Assembly: GCF_900635815.1 (NCBI RefSeq)
Contig: NZ_LR134173.1
Location: forward strand, 2,450,001-2,514,000
Length of the DNA: 64,000 nt
Source: Legionella cherrii
GTDB taxonomy: Bacteria; Pseudomonadota; Gammaproteobacteria; Legionellales; Legionellaceae
Reading direction: 5' to 3'
Of this stretch, positions 17,939 to 27,472 are shown piece after piece; within the stretch, counting starts at the first letter, position 1, and each line of letters starts with the position of its first letter. The notes below the pieces were generated by a model. That model saw nothing but the letters and a program-made list of their open reading frames with translations, searched no databases and had not been told where the DNA came from. Made by a program: the position numbers and the translations under genes.

Positions 17939-18655
17939 ATGGATATCATACTCATGGGTGAACATATAACGCAAACTCAAGCATTTAAGCTTAAAGGTCG
18001 TCTTTATACATTTACTGTATTGCATGTATTAAACACGGACCCAGATCTTTTTTCGCAACAACTAGCTGATACTGTTGCTAAAGCCCCCAAGTTATTTGAG
18101 CATACTCCCGTTGTTTTTGATTTGTCTTCGGTGCAACAGTTTGAGTTTGATTTGCAGACTTTACTGCAAGCTGCGCGCACTCAAGGGATGATTCCTGTTG
18201 CGATTCAAGGGGGAAGTGTATTACATAATACCTTAGCTCAATGTCATGGGATAGCGGTATTGCATGCATCTTCAACACAAGATAAGCCGATTATTGAACG
18301 ACCAATTGAAAATCCTCATCACGATGCAGCAAAATCAATAACAAAATTAATTACCACACCGGTTCGTTCAGGTCAGCAAGTCGTAGCAAAAGGTGCCGAT
18401 CTTGTGGTTGCTGCTTCCGTAAGTCATGGTGCTGAATTATTGGCAGATGGCTGTATTCATGTATATGGCGCTTTAAGAGGCAGAGCTTTAGCGGGGATCT
18501 CGGGTGATAAGGAAGCACGAATTTTTTGTCAGTCACTTGAGGCCGAGTTGGTATCAATTGCTGGATTTTATCGCTTAAGTGATGCGATTCAGCCTTATAA
18601 CGGACCATGTCAAATTTATTTAATGGATGAACACATACATATTGAGCCTTTATGA
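17939..18655 (+). CDS. minC: Septum site-determining protein MinC
   Basis: A roughly 238-residue MinC, the FtsZ-polymerisation inhibitor that keeps division off the poles. The N-terminal FtsZ-binding domain (LKGRLYTFTVLHV through FEHTPVVFDLSSV) and the C-terminal beta-helix domain (HGAELLADGCIHVYGALRGRALAG), which binds MinD and dimerises, are both visible. The start could be TTG 17933, ATG 17939 or ATG 17954; none has a clear ribosome site. minD and minE, usually downstream, are not here: the stop overlaps lpxH by four bases. Partners must therefore be encoded elsewhere. Confidence 0.92.
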   Translation: MDIILMGEHITQTQAFKLKGRLYTFTVLHVLNTDPDLFSQQLADTVAKAPKLFEHTPVVFDLSSVQQFEFDLQTLLQAARTQGMIPVAIQGGSVLHNTLAQCHGIAVLHASSTQDKPIIERPIENPHHDAAKSITKLITTPVRSGQQVVAKGADLVVAASVSHGAELLADGCIHVYGALRGRALAGISGDKEARIFCQSLEAELVSIAGFYRLSDAIQPYNGPCQIYLMDEHIHIEPL

Positions 18656-19371
18656 TAGAAGTTGCTTTTATTTCTGATCTTCATTTGCATCCAGAAGATC
18701 AGGACATCCAGGCGCGTTTTAATCATTTTCTTGAATGGGCAAAAATTTCAGTTAAAAATGTTTATATTCTCGGTGATTTTTTCCATGCCTGGGCTGGTGA
18801 TGATACTCTTGATGAATGGAGCAGAAATATAGCCAATCAGCTATTTTCTTTAAAAAAACAGGGCATTAACCTGTTTTATATGCATGGAAATCGTGATTTC
18901 TTATTGGGGAAAACTTTTGCAAAACTCGCTGGATGGACTATTTTAGCTGAGCCTACGGTAATCCAATTAGGGCAGGAAAAAATACTCTTAGTCCATGGTG
19001 ATCGATATTGTACTAAAGACTTAGCGCATCAGCGCTTTAGGCTGATAACTCGAAATAGAATATTTTCTGTTTTATTTTTAAGTTTACCAATTAAATATCG
19101 TCAACGGTTAGTGAAGCAAATACGTGATCGAAGTCAGATGAATCAGAACAAATCTGTAGAAGAAATGGATGTCGTTGCTGATGAAGTAATTAAGCATATG
19201 TCACATTATCAAGTAACTCAATTAATTCATGGTCATACACATAAACCGGGCATCACTTTGTATCAAAATAATTCGCAAGAATTAAGGCGTTATGTACTCA
19301 GTGATTGGGATGACAAACCCCAGGTATTGTGTTATGATCATACAAAAGGGCTCTATTTTGCCCATATGTAA
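18652..19371 (+). CDS. lpxH: UDP-2,3-diacylglucosamine diphosphatase LpxH
   Basis: A 239-residue calcineurin-like metallophosphatase. The dinuclear metal site is visible as FISDLHLH (about 7-12), ILGDFFHAW, MHGNRDF, LVHGDRY and the C-terminal HGHTHKPG. The match to LpxH is strong, so it removes UMP from UDP-2,3-diacylglucosamine to make lipid X in lipid A biosynthesis, at the inner membrane surface. It is coupled to minC by an ATGA overlap, linking envelope synthesis with division-site control. Confidence 0.95.
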   Translation: MIEVAFISDLHLHPEDQDIQARFNHFLEWAKISVKNVYILGDFFHAWAGDDTLDEWSRNIANQLFSLKKQGINLFYMHGNRDFLLGKTFAKLAGWTILAEPTVIQLGQEKILLVHGDRYCTKDLAHQRFRLITRNRIFSVLFLSLPIKYRQRLVKQIRDRSQMNQNKSVEEMDVVADEVIKHMSHYQVTQLIHGHTHKPGITLYQNNSQELRRYVLSDWDDKPQVLCYDHTKGLYFAHM

Positions 19372-19388
19372 TCTTGGAGTGATAGGTT

Positions 19389-20258
19389 ATGACCCGAACT
19401 AAAGAAGAGCTTGAAGCGGAAAAGCAAGCAGCGAATAAAACTTCTCTGGAGGGAGCGGAAAAACTCCGCAAAGAACAAAGAGATAAAGAGTACAATGCAG
19501 CGCTAGAGACCGAACAAGCCAAACAGCGACAGCAGTGGGCCAAGGTTATGGATGAGTTGAGAAGCAAACATAAGCTCAAAAATCGAAAAGAGGGCGGCCC
19601 TGAAACTTATTGGGAAGAAGTAGAGCAATTGGCTGATCATCTGATTAACTCAGACCAAAACTCCACCATCGACTGGCGTTCCAATATGATGTCCTTGTTG
19701 AATTTATTAACAAAATTGAACAAAGCGATAAACATATCGTCAGAACAAGTTGCCGGTGAGGGATTGGACCTTGTAAAGCAGGCTACTCGACCTTTCCCCG
19801 TGTTTGGACATTTATTTCATCCTAACGAAAAAATATATCAGTCGCTTAAAACGGCGATACTTCATAAAGCTATTAGGGGGATAAGTGATATTGAACCCCC
19901 GGTTTTGGAGCAAAAAGTTACATTTAAAGATGGGAAAGTTAACATAGCGGACTTAACTCGTGCCGATGATGGTACTTCCTTAGCTGCAGATATCCAACGT
20001 CAAAAAGAAGAAAATCCAGCAAATAAAGCGTTTAAAAAATTTGTTGATATTTGGTTAGAAGAACAGGGTTACCTCCCTGTTCCTCATGCCAATAAAGGAG
20101 TTTATAGACATCATGCATCTGGTGTATTATTGAATGAGGATAAATTTAAAGAATTAAATAATGATCCAAAAACAAGCTTTGCTACATTCCTCAAGGACAA
20201 TGCCACCTTGAAATATGAGGAACAACAAGAGGCGCAGAGCACACCCGCTGCTCCTTAA
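19389..20258 (+). CDS. Orphan charged protein, effector candidate
   Basis: I do not recognise this 289-residue protein. The first 65 residues are a highly charged Lys/Glu/Gln helix (probable coiled coil); the middle is helical; the C-terminal 90 residues are hydrophilic and end in KYEEQQEAQSTPAAP, a tail with clustered glutamates like Dot/Icm signal sequences. There is no signal peptide or membrane segment. GGAGTGATAGG precedes the ATG, 17 bases after lpxH, so it may be cotranscribed with minC-lpxH or be a later insertion. Function unknown. Confidence 0.65.
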   Translation: MTRTKEELEAEKQAANKTSLEGAEKLRKEQRDKEYNAALETEQAKQRQQWAKVMDELRSKHKLKNRKEGGPETYWEEVEQLADHLINSDQNSTIDWRSNMMSLLNLLTKLNKAINISSEQVAGEGLDLVKQATRPFPVFGHLFHPNEKIYQSLKTAILHKAIRGISDIEPPVLEQKVTFKDGKVNIADLTRADDGTSLAADIQRQKEENPANKAFKKFVDIWLEEQGYLPVPHANKGVYRHHASGVLLNEDKFKELNNDPKTSFATFLKDNATLKYEEQQEAQSTPAAP

Positions 20259-20268
20259 TCACTCTTAA

Positions 20269-20892
20269 TCAGGATTGCGGTATTCCGCTATGAAAACGGA
20301 ATACCGAATCAGTTGATAAAATGAAATCATTTTCTAATGATAAAAACAATTGTAAACGCTGTTCTATATTTCCACCGTATAATTTTGCCAGTCGCAGATA
20401 CTCCTCAAAATGACGTGCTTCTGATTTAATTAAAGTTCCATAAAATTTGATTAAGTCCTTATCCTCAAGATAAGGGATAATCGCATGAAAGCGCTCACAG
20501 GAACGGGCTTCAATAATGGCACCAATAATCAGCTGATCACATAGACGTTGAAGGACATTTCTGCTGGTAACCTGTTTATGCATTTGGGTCGCATAGCCTG
20601 AAGGTTGCAAAGGACAAAATTGAATTCCCCTTTGGGTCATAAAATGAATGACTTTTTCAAAATGAAGTAACTCTTCCCGAGCTAAAGGAGACATCACGTC
20701 AACCAGTTCATTTTTTTCTGGATATTTGCTCATAAAATTAATGGCAGTTGCTGCTGCTTTGCGTTCACAATGGGCATGGTCAATTAACAGCAAAGGAATA
20801 TGAGCTGCTGCGAAATCCAACCATGCTTGGGGCGTTTTTACCTGAAGAAAATCATTTAATAATTGTAAATCATTGTCTAAACGTTTTAACAT
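20269..20892 (-). CDS. miaE: tRNA-(ms2io6A)-hydroxylase MiaE
   Basis: A 207-residue ferritin-like di-iron monooxygenase. The iron ligands are visible as DHAHCERKAA (about 38-47), REELLHFE, EARSCERF and SEARHFEEY. MiaE hydroxylates the isopentenyl group of ms2i6A at position 37 of tRNAs reading U-starting codons. A perfect 10-bp inverted repeat (CGGTATTCCG/CGGAATACCG, 20278-20306) lies inside its last codons and may terminate the convergent upstream gene, which stops only ten bases away. Confidence 0.92.
   Translation of the reverse strand: MLKRLDNDLQLLNDFLQVKTPQAWLDFAAAHIPLLLIDHAHCERKAAATAINFMSKYPEKNELVDVMSPLAREELLHFEKVIHFMTQRGIQFCPLQPSGYATQMHKQVTSRNVLQRLCDQLIIGAIIEARSCERFHAIIPYLEDKDLIKFYGTLIKSEARHFEEYLRLAKLYGGNIEQRLQLFLSLENDFILSTDSVFRFHSGIPQS
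20278..20306. terminator. Intragenic hairpin at the miaE 3' end
   Basis: CGGTATTCCG and CGGAATACCG form a perfect 10-bp stem around a 9-base loop. It lies 20 bases after the stop of the rightward orphan gene and inside the last codons of miaE. A transcript-stopping role between the convergent genes is inferred; no U-run follows on either strand. Confidence 0.35.
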
Positions 20893-20967
20893 CTGCGAGA
20901 TACACTATACTTATAAAAATAAATTGTCTTATATCATATACCTTAATGAAATTGAATTGGATGAAAA

Positions 20968-21846
20968 ATGAACGGGGAAGAAATTGATAATGAATTAAAC
21001 CAATGGTTTTCAACTTATGGTGCAATAACAGCTGAACGTATATTAGGAAGATACAATGTTAATTTAGCACAAACGGACCTAGTGGCAGCAATTAAAAGTC
21101 CATTTAGTTTTTACCATCGATTAATACAAGTTCCATTAAAAAGCGTACTCAACGGTATCGTCTTACAGCAGGCGAATGATTATCATGTTTATGTCCAGAA
21201 ATTATTTATAGATTATCTACTTTCTGGTGAAAATTCCAAAGGCGAAGAGGCTCAAGGGGCTGCAACACGTGAAATTATAGAAAATGAGCGGCAACAATTA
21301 GTTGCACTGGGTGAGGAGTTTCAAAAGGTGCAGGGGGATCAGGATTATTTGATTGCAAACAGTCAACGTATTTTGATTCAAATGACTCAACTATTTAATG
21401 CCGAACTTGAAAAAGCAATCAGCTCGCTTAACAAACTACTAAAAGCTGCTGGTCACAAAGTGAAAAAGAGTCAAATTCGTCAAGCTATTAATCATGCACT
21501 GATTTATTGTAATGTAATCGAAATTCAAACTAATGGTTCTCTCTTTATTGCGAAAATGAATGAAGTACTTAAGATTTCCCTAACAGAAGACTTAAAAGGT
21601 AAAATGTTAACTTCATTATCAGAAATTTTACAAATGAACATCGATTTTGATGATCAAATCATGGATTATGTTCAGCAAACCGACGAAATTAATCGGTCAG
21701 CCAATTCGTATCGAAATCAGTTTTTTGATACGATTATTCGTGTTATTGATTTAATGAAATCCTTGCCTGAATACAAAATTGATCCCGAGCAAGATGCGAT
21801 TAACAGAGAGCCTTTATATTTTGATAAAAGCATAGGGTCTCTATAA
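20968..21846 (+). CDS. Orphan helical protein
   Basis: I do not recognise this 292-residue protein. It is predicted mostly helical and soluble, with no signal peptide and no clear membrane span; residues about 75-160 are charged and may form a coiled coil (NERQQLVALGEEFQKVQGD), followed by KAAGHKVKKSQIRQAINHAL. It stands alone between miaE (divergent, 75 bases away) and ndk, with a strong terminator after it. It may be a genus-restricted cytoplasmic protein or an effector; nothing in the sequence decides. Confidence 0.65.
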   Translation: MNGEEIDNELNQWFSTYGAITAERILGRYNVNLAQTDLVAAIKSPFSFYHRLIQVPLKSVLNGIVLQQANDYHVYVQKLFIDYLLSGENSKGEEAQGAATREIIENERQQLVALGEEFQKVQGDQDYLIANSQRILIQMTQLFNAELEKAISSLNKLLKAAGHKVKKSQIRQAINHALIYCNVIEIQTNGSLFIAKMNEVLKISLTEDLKGKMLTSLSEILQMNIDFDDQIMDYVQQTDEINRSANSYRNQFFDTIIRVIDLMKSLPEYKIDPEQDAINREPLYFDKSIGSL

Positions 21847-21864
21847 TGTCTCAATCGATATCGG

Positions 21865-21900
21865 AAAGCAAAACAACTTCGGAATCTGTTTTGCTTTTAT
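21865..21900 (+). terminator. Rho-independent terminator
   Basis: AAAGCAAAACA and TGTTTTGCTTT form an 11-bp stem with an 11-base loop, followed by T and AT. It lies 19 bases after the stop of the upstream orphan gene and before the ndk promoter region. Confidence 0.8.
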
Positions 21901-21960
21901 CATCAAGACCATAATCATATAAAAATGAATTTATATTAGCCATATAGCCATTATTTCGTG

Positions 21961-21966
21961 TATAAT
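21961..21966 (+). promoter_or_regulatory. Probable -10 element of the ndk promoter
   Basis: TATAAT, 35 bases before the ndk start and after the upstream terminator. A convincing -35 is not obvious; a TAGCCATA/TAGCCATT direct repeat sits where it would be expected. The call rests on the perfect hexamer and the position. Confidence 0.4.
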
Positions 21967-22000
21967 ATGGCACTTTAACTAACCCCCTATGGAGTCCCTG

Positions 22001-22426
22001 ATGGCAAAAGAAACAACATTGTCAATTATTAAGCCCGACGCAGTTGCTAAATCGGTTATAGGTCAAATTTATACTCGTTTTGAAAATGCTGGCTTAAACA
22101 TAGTCGCTGCAAAAATGATGCAACTTTCACGTGAACAAGCAGAAAGTTTTTATGACATTCATCGCGCACGTCCTTTCTTTAAAGATTTGGTAGAATTCAT
22201 GATTTCAGGTCCAGTGATGATTCAGGCATTACAGGGAGAAAATGCGGTAATGAAAAACAGAGACATCATGGGCGCAACAAATCCTAAAGAAGCTGCTCCT
22301 GGAACCATACGTGCTGATTTTGCTGATAGCATTGATGCCAATGCAGTCCATGGTTCAGATAGCTTAGAAAATGCTGCTCGTGAAATTGCATTCTTCTTTG
22401 AACCTCATGAAATTTGTGAACGATAA
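22001..22426 (+). CDS. ndk: Nucleoside diphosphate kinase
   Basis: A 141-residue NDK, which balances nucleoside triphosphates by transferring phosphate through a histidine. The active-site motif NAVHGSDS contains that histidine near residue 117, and [10 protein letters not shown] at the N-terminus is characteristic. The frame continues upstream to 21989, but ATG 22001 has GGAG seven bases before it and gives the standard [13 protein letters not shown] start. It opens the conserved ndk-rlmN-pilF-rodZ-hisS-yfgM-bamB-der block. Confidence 0.97.
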   Translation: MAKETTLSIIKPDAVAKSVIGQIYTRFENAGLNIVAAKMMQLSREQAESFYDIHRARPFFKDLVEFMISGPVMIQALQGENAVMKNRDIMGATNPKEAAPGTIRADFADSIDANAVHGSDSLENAAREIAFFFEPHEICER

Positions 22427-22487
22427 AAATTATTTTTTAGATATTTAATGACTGTAGTAATGTAGCGCTGAGCAGCGCTATAATCCT

Positions 22488-22565
22488 GTCATCCCGGCGT
22501 CGCGAAATATCTCCTACTATAGCACAGTGTTACGAGGGGAGATCCCTCCTTACACTCGGGATGAC
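22488..22565. repeat. Dispersed palindromic repeat, copy 1
   Basis: GTCATCCCG at 22488 and CGGGATGAC at 22557 are perfect inverted ends; an inner GATCCCT/GGGAGAT-like segment is shared with the other copies. It is 78 bp long, lies between ndk and rlmN, and has no coding content. Related copies are at 23825-23902, 46155-46229 and 53351-53435. Confidence 0.7.
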
Positions 22566-22632
22566 GGCAGCTTCACTGCGCTGCTCCAGAACTACACTTT
22601 TCTTGTCCAACGTCATTAAATTTGGAGTAACA

Positions 22633-23763
22633 ATGACTGTGCAAAAAGTAAATCTGCTGGATTACAATTACCAACAAATGCGTGAACTGCTGGATAGCTG
22701 GGGCGAACAGCCTTATCGTGCCCAACAAATAATACAGTGGATTCATCAAGCAGGTTTATCTGACTTCACTAAAATGACGAATCTAAGCAAGTCATTAAGA
22801 GAAAAGCTTGCGCAACTCTCATATATTAAATTACCTGAAATCGTTGCTTGTCAAAAATCGAATGATGGTACCCACAAATGGCTTTTAAAACTTGATTGTG
22901 GCAATTGTATTGAGACAGTATTTATTCCTGAAGCTAATCGTGGAACTTTATGTGTTTCCTCACAAGTAGGCTGCGCATTAAATTGCTCTTTTTGTTCCAC
23001 TGCAAAACAAGGGTTTAATCGTAATTTATCTACTGGTGAAATTATTGGTCAGGTTTGGTTAGCAGTACGTGAATTATCATTACAACAGGGTGCGCATGAC
23101 AAAAGAGTGACAAATGTCGTGATGATGGGAATGGGCGAACCTTTACTCAATTTTGATAATGTAGTGTCAGCAATGAATATAATGATGGATGATTTTGCTT
23201 ACGGATTATCAAAACGTCGCGTTACTTTAAGTACTTCTGGAGTATTGCCTGACTTGGAGCGTTTAAGAGAGGTCAGTCCTGTAGCTCTGGCTGTTTCATT
23301 ACATGCACCCAATGATGAATTAAGAAATGAGTTGGTCCCTATAAATAAAAAATATCCTCTGGCTCAGTTAATGGCCTTGTGTAAAACTTATTTTAAAAAT
23401 GAACCGCGAAGGAAAGTGACTTTTGAATACGTAATGCTTAAGGGGGTTAACGACCAGCCATTGCATGCAAAGCAATTGATAAAGTTGTTGCGTGATGTTC
23501 CAGCTAAAGTCAATTTAATTCCTTTTAATCCTTTTCCGATGACACAATATGAGCGTTCATCTCAGGAAGCAATTGATGCCTTTAGAGATATGTTAATCGC
23601 TCAGGGCATTAATACAATTACTCGAAAAACACGCGGAGATGATATCGATGCCGCATGTGGTCAATTGGCGGGTGAGGTTAAAGACAGGACAAGTCGTTCT
23701 CAAAGATGGCAAAAGTTACACTTTATGCCTAAAGCAAATCAAGAGCTCAAGACTGCAGAATAA
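22633..23763 (+). CDS. rlmN: Dual-specificity rRNA/tRNA adenine-C2 methyltransferase RlmN
   Basis: A 376-residue radical-SAM methylase acting on A2503 of 23S rRNA and A37 of some tRNAs. The cluster motif C-x3-C-x2-C is at Cys114, Cys118 and Cys121 ([15 protein letters not shown]), and the [13 protein letters not shown] motif binds SAM. The catalytic second cysteine lies in [12 protein letters not shown] near the C-terminus. The frame is open from 22561, but that would run through a repeat; ATG 22633 has TTTGGAG nine bases upstream and the right N-terminus. Confidence 0.95.
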   Translation: MTVQKVNLLDYNYQQMRELLDSWGEQPYRAQQIIQWIHQAGLSDFTKMTNLSKSLREKLAQLSYIKLPEIVACQKSNDGTHKWLLKLDCGNCIETVFIPEANRGTLCVSSQVGCALNCSFCSTAKQGFNRNLSTGEIIGQVWLAVRELSLQQGAHDKRVTNVVMMGMGEPLLNFDNVVSAMNIMMDDFAYGLSKRRVTLSTSGVLPDLERLREVSPVALAVSLHAPNDELRNELVPINKKYPLAQLMALCKTYFKNEPRRKVTFEYVMLKGVNDQPLHAKQLIKLLRDVPAKVNLIPFNPFPMTQYERSSQEAIDAFRDMLIAQGINTITRKTRGDDIDAACGQLAGEVKDRTSRSQRWQKLHFMPKANQELKTAE

Positions 23764-23824
23764 TCGGCGCAACGTGAATGTCTGTTCGCTTTGATTATGC
23801 AGCATAATCCGAGATCTTTTTGAT

Positions 23825-23902
23825 GTCATCCGAGTATAGCGAAGGACTTTTCATCGTAACACAGCGCTAGAGGTGGCGATCTTTCACTACTCGAGGGATG
23901 AC
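23825..23902. repeat. Dispersed palindromic repeat, copy 2 (divergent)
   Basis: GTCATCC at 23825 and GGATGAC at 23896 are inverted ends, with CGAG and CTCGAG inside. This is a more diverged member of the GTCATCCCGAG...CTCGGGATGAC family and lies between rlmN and pilF. No gene is seen in this 278-base gap. Confidence 0.6.
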
Positions 23903-24041
23903 GGAGCGGCCTTTTCATGGTCTCCAGTCCCAATTTTGTCATCTGAATTACAGTAAAAGTCATTATTTGTTACAAATCATTTTTAATTTATTTGTAAGCG
24001 GTTATAATGCGCAATCATTTCTAACCTTAGTGTGAAATATT

Positions 24042-24818
24042 GTGTTTAAAAAGTTTTATCTCTTGATGATTGTAACCTGTCTGTTTTTGCAGGCATGTGC
24101 GCATGATGAAGAAAGTGAAACACAGAATTTAAAAAAACCGGATCTCAGTAAGGCTGCGTCATATAATGTTCAGTTGGGGTTAGGTTATTTAAAACAAGGT
24201 GATAGACCTAGAGCTAAGAAAAAGCTGATCACCGCATTAGAGCAAGAACCGAATTCACCTGATGTTAATTCGGCAATGGCTTATTATTTTGAACAAACAA
24301 AAGAGTTGGATCAAGCAGAGAAATACTATTTAAAAGCCCTGTCGGTAGCGGGAAACAGCGGCGCCCAGCTTAATAATTACGGAGCTTTTCTATGCCGACA
24401 AGGTGATTATAAAAAAGCTGAAGCTTACTTTTTAAAAGCGGTTAATGATTTAAAATATTTGCATACTGCAGGAGCTTATGAAAATGCAGGTCTTTGTGCG
24501 CTATCAGTTCCAAATGAAGATAAAGCCAAGAGTTATTTCGCAAAAGCATTAAATCAGGATCCCTCTAGAAAAGTGTCATTTTACGAATTACTAAAACTTG
24601 AAATTAAAATGGGACATGATTCAGAGGCATTTGCTATGGTACAGAAGCATCCTGAGCTAGTTTTGAATGATAAGGCATTATTAATTTTGGCCAAAGAAGC
24701 TTCTGATAAAGTTGGGCAACATGCTATAGCTGCAGAATATGAACAAAGCATAAATAATTTGAATTCCAATATCGATAATAGTGGAGTAAATAATGAATAC
24801 AACAACCACGCTGGATGA
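24042..24818 (+). CDS. pilF: Type IV pilus biogenesis TPR lipoprotein PilF/PilW
   Basis: A 258-residue lipoprotein. The signal sequence ends in a lipobox LQAC with the acylated Cys19, followed by tandem tetratricopeptide repeats (for example YNVQLGLGYLKQGDRPRAKK, AMAYYFEQTKELDQAEKYY and LNNYGAFLCRQGDYKKAEAY). PilF/PilW escorts the PilQ secretin to the outer membrane. The start is GTG 24042. Its 3' end overlaps rodZ by 26 bases. The position after rlmN is the standard gammaproteobacterial order. Confidence 0.9.
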   Translation: MFKKFYLLMIVTCLFLQACAHDEESETQNLKKPDLSKAASYNVQLGLGYLKQGDRPRAKKKLITALEQEPNSPDVNSAMAYYFEQTKELDQAEKYYLKALSVAGNSGAQLNNYGAFLCRQGDYKKAEAYFLKAVNDLKYLHTAGAYENAGLCALSVPNEDKAKSYFAKALNQDPSRKVSFYELLKLEIKMGHDSEAFAMVQKHPELVLNDKALLILAKEASDKVGQHAIAAEYEQSINNLNSNIDNSGVNNEYNNHAG

Positions 24819-25374
24819 AAATATAATAGAGCATGATAAGAATCCAGGCGAGCAACTTGCTAGTATACGCCAACAAAAAGGATATACAGTTGAGTATGTT
24901 GCCAATAAATTGCACTTAAGGGCTCGTATTATTGAATTAATTGAAAACAATGAATTTCATTTGTTACCAGAACCTGTTTTTGTTAAAGGTTATTTACGTG
25001 CTTATGCTAAATTATTAGGTACTTCCCCTGAGCCTTATTTAGCCATATTTAATGAGCAGTTTGTCGTTGAGAAAAAATCGGATCGCGCCCTCTTATGGCA
25101 GCAAAGTAAGCGTGAATCTCACAAGGCAGAACATGTGATTCGTTGGTTTACAATTTTATTTGCTTTAGGCGTGATCGTTGCTGTAGGTGTTTGGTGGCAA
25201 AAAAACAGGGATACCCAACAGGTGTTTCCTGCCAAAAATGCTCCTGCTGATTTATCGTTAAATCAAACACCAGCAATGGAAACTACAGAACTGAAGCTTA
25301 CTGATATATCAAAAATGCAATCATTATTAAATCCAAAACCGGAAATGTCTCCTTTGGAGAAAATAGGTGGCTGA
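24793..25374 (+). CDS. rodZ: RodZ-like helix-turn-helix membrane protein, short form
   Basis: A 193-residue protein with an N-terminal Xre-type helix-turn-helix ([20 protein letters not shown] to LRAYAKLLG, about residues 18-80), a basic linker and one membrane helix (about 116-136). This is RodZ architecture, the link between MreB and the elongation machinery, and the location after pilF confirms it. The usual C-terminal periplasmic DUF4115 domain is absent: only about 55 residues follow the membrane helix, and the stop overlaps hisS by eight bases. It is either a natural short form or a 3' truncation. Confidence 0.85.
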   Translation: MNTTTTLDENIIEHDKNPGEQLASIRQQKGYTVEYVANKLHLRARIIELIENNEFHLLPEPVFVKGYLRAYAKLLGTSPEPYLAIFNEQFVVEKKSDRALLWQQSKRESHKAEHVIRWFTILFALGVIVAVGVWWQKNRDTQQVFPAKNAPADLSLNQTPAMETTELKLTDISKMQSLLNPKPEMSPLEKIGG

Positions 25375-26644
25375 GCGAATTCAAGCAATACGAGGAATGA
25401 ATGATATTTTGCCTGATGCAACGGCATCTTGGCGGACTATTGAACAAACTTTTGTGAGGGTGTTGTCTCGTTTTGGTTATCAGGAAATCCGATTTCCACT
25501 TGTTGAAAGTACCCAATTATTTAAACGGACTATAGGCGAAGTAACCGATATAGTCGAAAAAGAAATGTATACTTTTAATGACTTAAATGGGGACAGTATT
25601 ACCTTAAGACCCGAAGGTACTGCAGGCTGTGTTCGTGCTTGCTTACAAAACGGACTTTTGCACAATCAACAGCAAAAATTGTGGTATTTAGGCCCTATGT
25701 TTCGTCATGAAAGACCTCAGAAAGGACGATATCGACAATTCAATCAATTAGGTGTGGAGGTTTTTGGAATACCCGGTCCAATGGTTGAATTGGAGTTAAT
25801 TTCAATTTGCCGTAAATTTTGGGAGCAATTAGGATTTGCCGATTCTGTGCAGTTACAGGTGAATACCTTAGGTGAGTTAGAGGAACGGCAGCGTTATAAA
25901 AAAATTCTTGTCGAATATTTGACTGATCATGAAAATCAGTTGGATGAGGACAGCAAACGCCGATTAAACCGTAATCCATTACGGATTTTGGACAGTAAAA
26001 ATCCTGAAATGCAGCTGTTATTGGCTAATGCACCAAAATTAATGGATGTTCTTGATGGAAAAAGTCGTGAGCATTTTCAGTCTTTTTGTGAGGGGCTTGA
26101 GGCATTACAGGTACCTTATGTAGTCAATCCCGTTTTGGTTAGGGGACTCGATTATTATGGACATACCGTCTTTGAGTGGGTAACTGATAAATTAGGCAGT
26201 CAGGCTACTGTCTGTGCCGGAGGACGATATGATATATTGGTGGAACAATTAGGCGGTAATCCAACGTCTGCTGTAGGTTTTGCATTAGGTATAGAAAGAA
26301 TATACTTGTTGATGGAAACTTTGGCTCTTCTGAAGGAAGAGAGAAAAAAGAATGCATTGTATATTATTACTGATAATGAACAGGCTGTGATAAAAGGACT
26401 TCTAATTTCTGAATTGATACGTAACGCTTATCCAGAAATTGAAGTATCAGTAAATACTGCGGGTGGTAGTTTCAAAAGCCAATTCAAAAAGGCAGATAAA
26501 AGTGGTGCACGCCTCGCTTTAATTTTAGGTGAAGATGAATTAGCAAATCAACAAATCAGTATTAAAGATTTACGTAATGAAGCGGAGCAAATTACTGTGA
26601 ATCAAAATATGATTAATCAAGTATTAAAAGATTATTTCGAGTGA
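25367..26644 (+). CDS. hisS: Histidyl-tRNA synthetase
   Basis: A 425-residue class II synthetase. Motif 2 appears in [18 protein letters not shown] and the histidine-specific peptides [15 protein letters not shown] and [14 protein letters not shown] are present; the C-terminal anticodon-binding domain follows from about residue 330. The start is GTG 25367 inside the rodZ stop, giving [16 protein letters not shown], which matches the family N-terminus. ispG, usually between rodZ and hisS, is absent from this locus. Confidence 0.97.
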   Translation: MAERIQAIRGMNDILPDATASWRTIEQTFVRVLSRFGYQEIRFPLVESTQLFKRTIGEVTDIVEKEMYTFNDLNGDSITLRPEGTAGCVRACLQNGLLHNQQQKLWYLGPMFRHERPQKGRYRQFNQLGVEVFGIPGPMVELELISICRKFWEQLGFADSVQLQVNTLGELEERQRYKKILVEYLTDHENQLDEDSKRRLNRNPLRILDSKNPEMQLLLANAPKLMDVLDGKSREHFQSFCEGLEALQVPYVVNPVLVRGLDYYGHTVFEWVTDKLGSQATVCAGGRYDILVEQLGGNPTSAVGFALGIERIYLLMETLALLKEERKKNALYIITDNEQAVIKGLLISELIRNAYPEIEVSVNTAGGSFKSQFKKADKSGARLALILGEDELANQQISIKDLRNEAEQITVNQNMINQVLKDYFE

Positions 26645-26658
26645 GGTAGGAGAACGCT

Positions 26659-27333
26659 ATGTCAGTGTATATGACTGAAGAGGAACAATTAGAATCGATA
26701 AAAAAATGGTGGAAGCAATACGGTAATCTTGTCACCGTAGTATTATCGCTTATCCTCTTTGGTATTGCAGGATATCGATATTTGAATTGGCATCAGGAAA
26801 AGCTGACACAACAGGCATCAATTGCCTATGAACAAATGATGGTTGCTCTGTCGAATCAAAATATTAAATCGGTACGAGCCTATGCGAATGAATTGATTCA
26901 TGAACACAGTAATACAGTCTATGCTGATGCAGCACATATGACTCTTGCGAAAATTTACGTATCCAAAAATAAACTGGATAAAGCCACAGATGAGTTACAA
27001 GCTGTTGCAGCAAACAGTAAAATGTTGTCCTTAAAGCAGATCGCAAAAATCCGTTTGGCACGAATCTTGGCCGCAGAAAAATCTTATACAAATGCCCTTA
27101 AGGAACTGAGTAGTGTTGATGATAATACTTATTTGCCAGTAATTAATGAATTAAAAGGTGATATTTATGGTGCTACTGGTCAATATCAGGAAGCCATGAG
27201 TTCCTACAAACTGGCTTTGGATGAAGTGAAAAATAATGGAATGGGTAATTTATTTTTAGAAATGAAAACTAATGCGATAGCAAGTAAATCACATTCAATG
27301 ATTTCTGAGAATAAAAAAGTCGAGTCTGCATAA
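26659..27333 (+). CDS. yfgM: YfgM family protein, SecYEG ancillary subunit
   Basis: A 224-residue protein with an N-terminal cytoplasmic stretch rich in Glu (TEEEQLESIKKWWKQYGN), one membrane helix at about 22-42, and a periplasmic TPR-like domain. YfgM associates with SecYEG and PpiD and helps periplasmic chaperone networks. Identification rests on the N-terminus and on its fixed place between hisS and bamB. GTAGGAG precedes the ATG by six bases, 14 bases after hisS. Confidence 0.92.
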   Translation: MSVYMTEEEQLESIKKWWKQYGNLVTVVLSLILFGIAGYRYLNWHQEKLTQQASIAYEQMMVALSNQNIKSVRAYANELIHEHSNTVYADAAHMTLAKIYVSKNKLDKATDELQAVAANSKMLSLKQIAKIRLARILAAEKSYTNALKELSSVDDNTYLPVINELKGDIYGATGQYQEAMSSYKLALDEVKNNGMGNLFLEMKTNAIASKSHSMISENKKVESA

Positions 27334-27472
27334 CGATTAATAGGAGCCTGTAGGCAGTGGTGCGAAACGTCTAATTTTCCATGTTTTTCGCGTTTGCTCA
27401 GGATGGAAATTCAAAGCGGTTATCACAATTATTGATATATTTTGTATAGCACAAATTTGAGGTTTAATTTTC

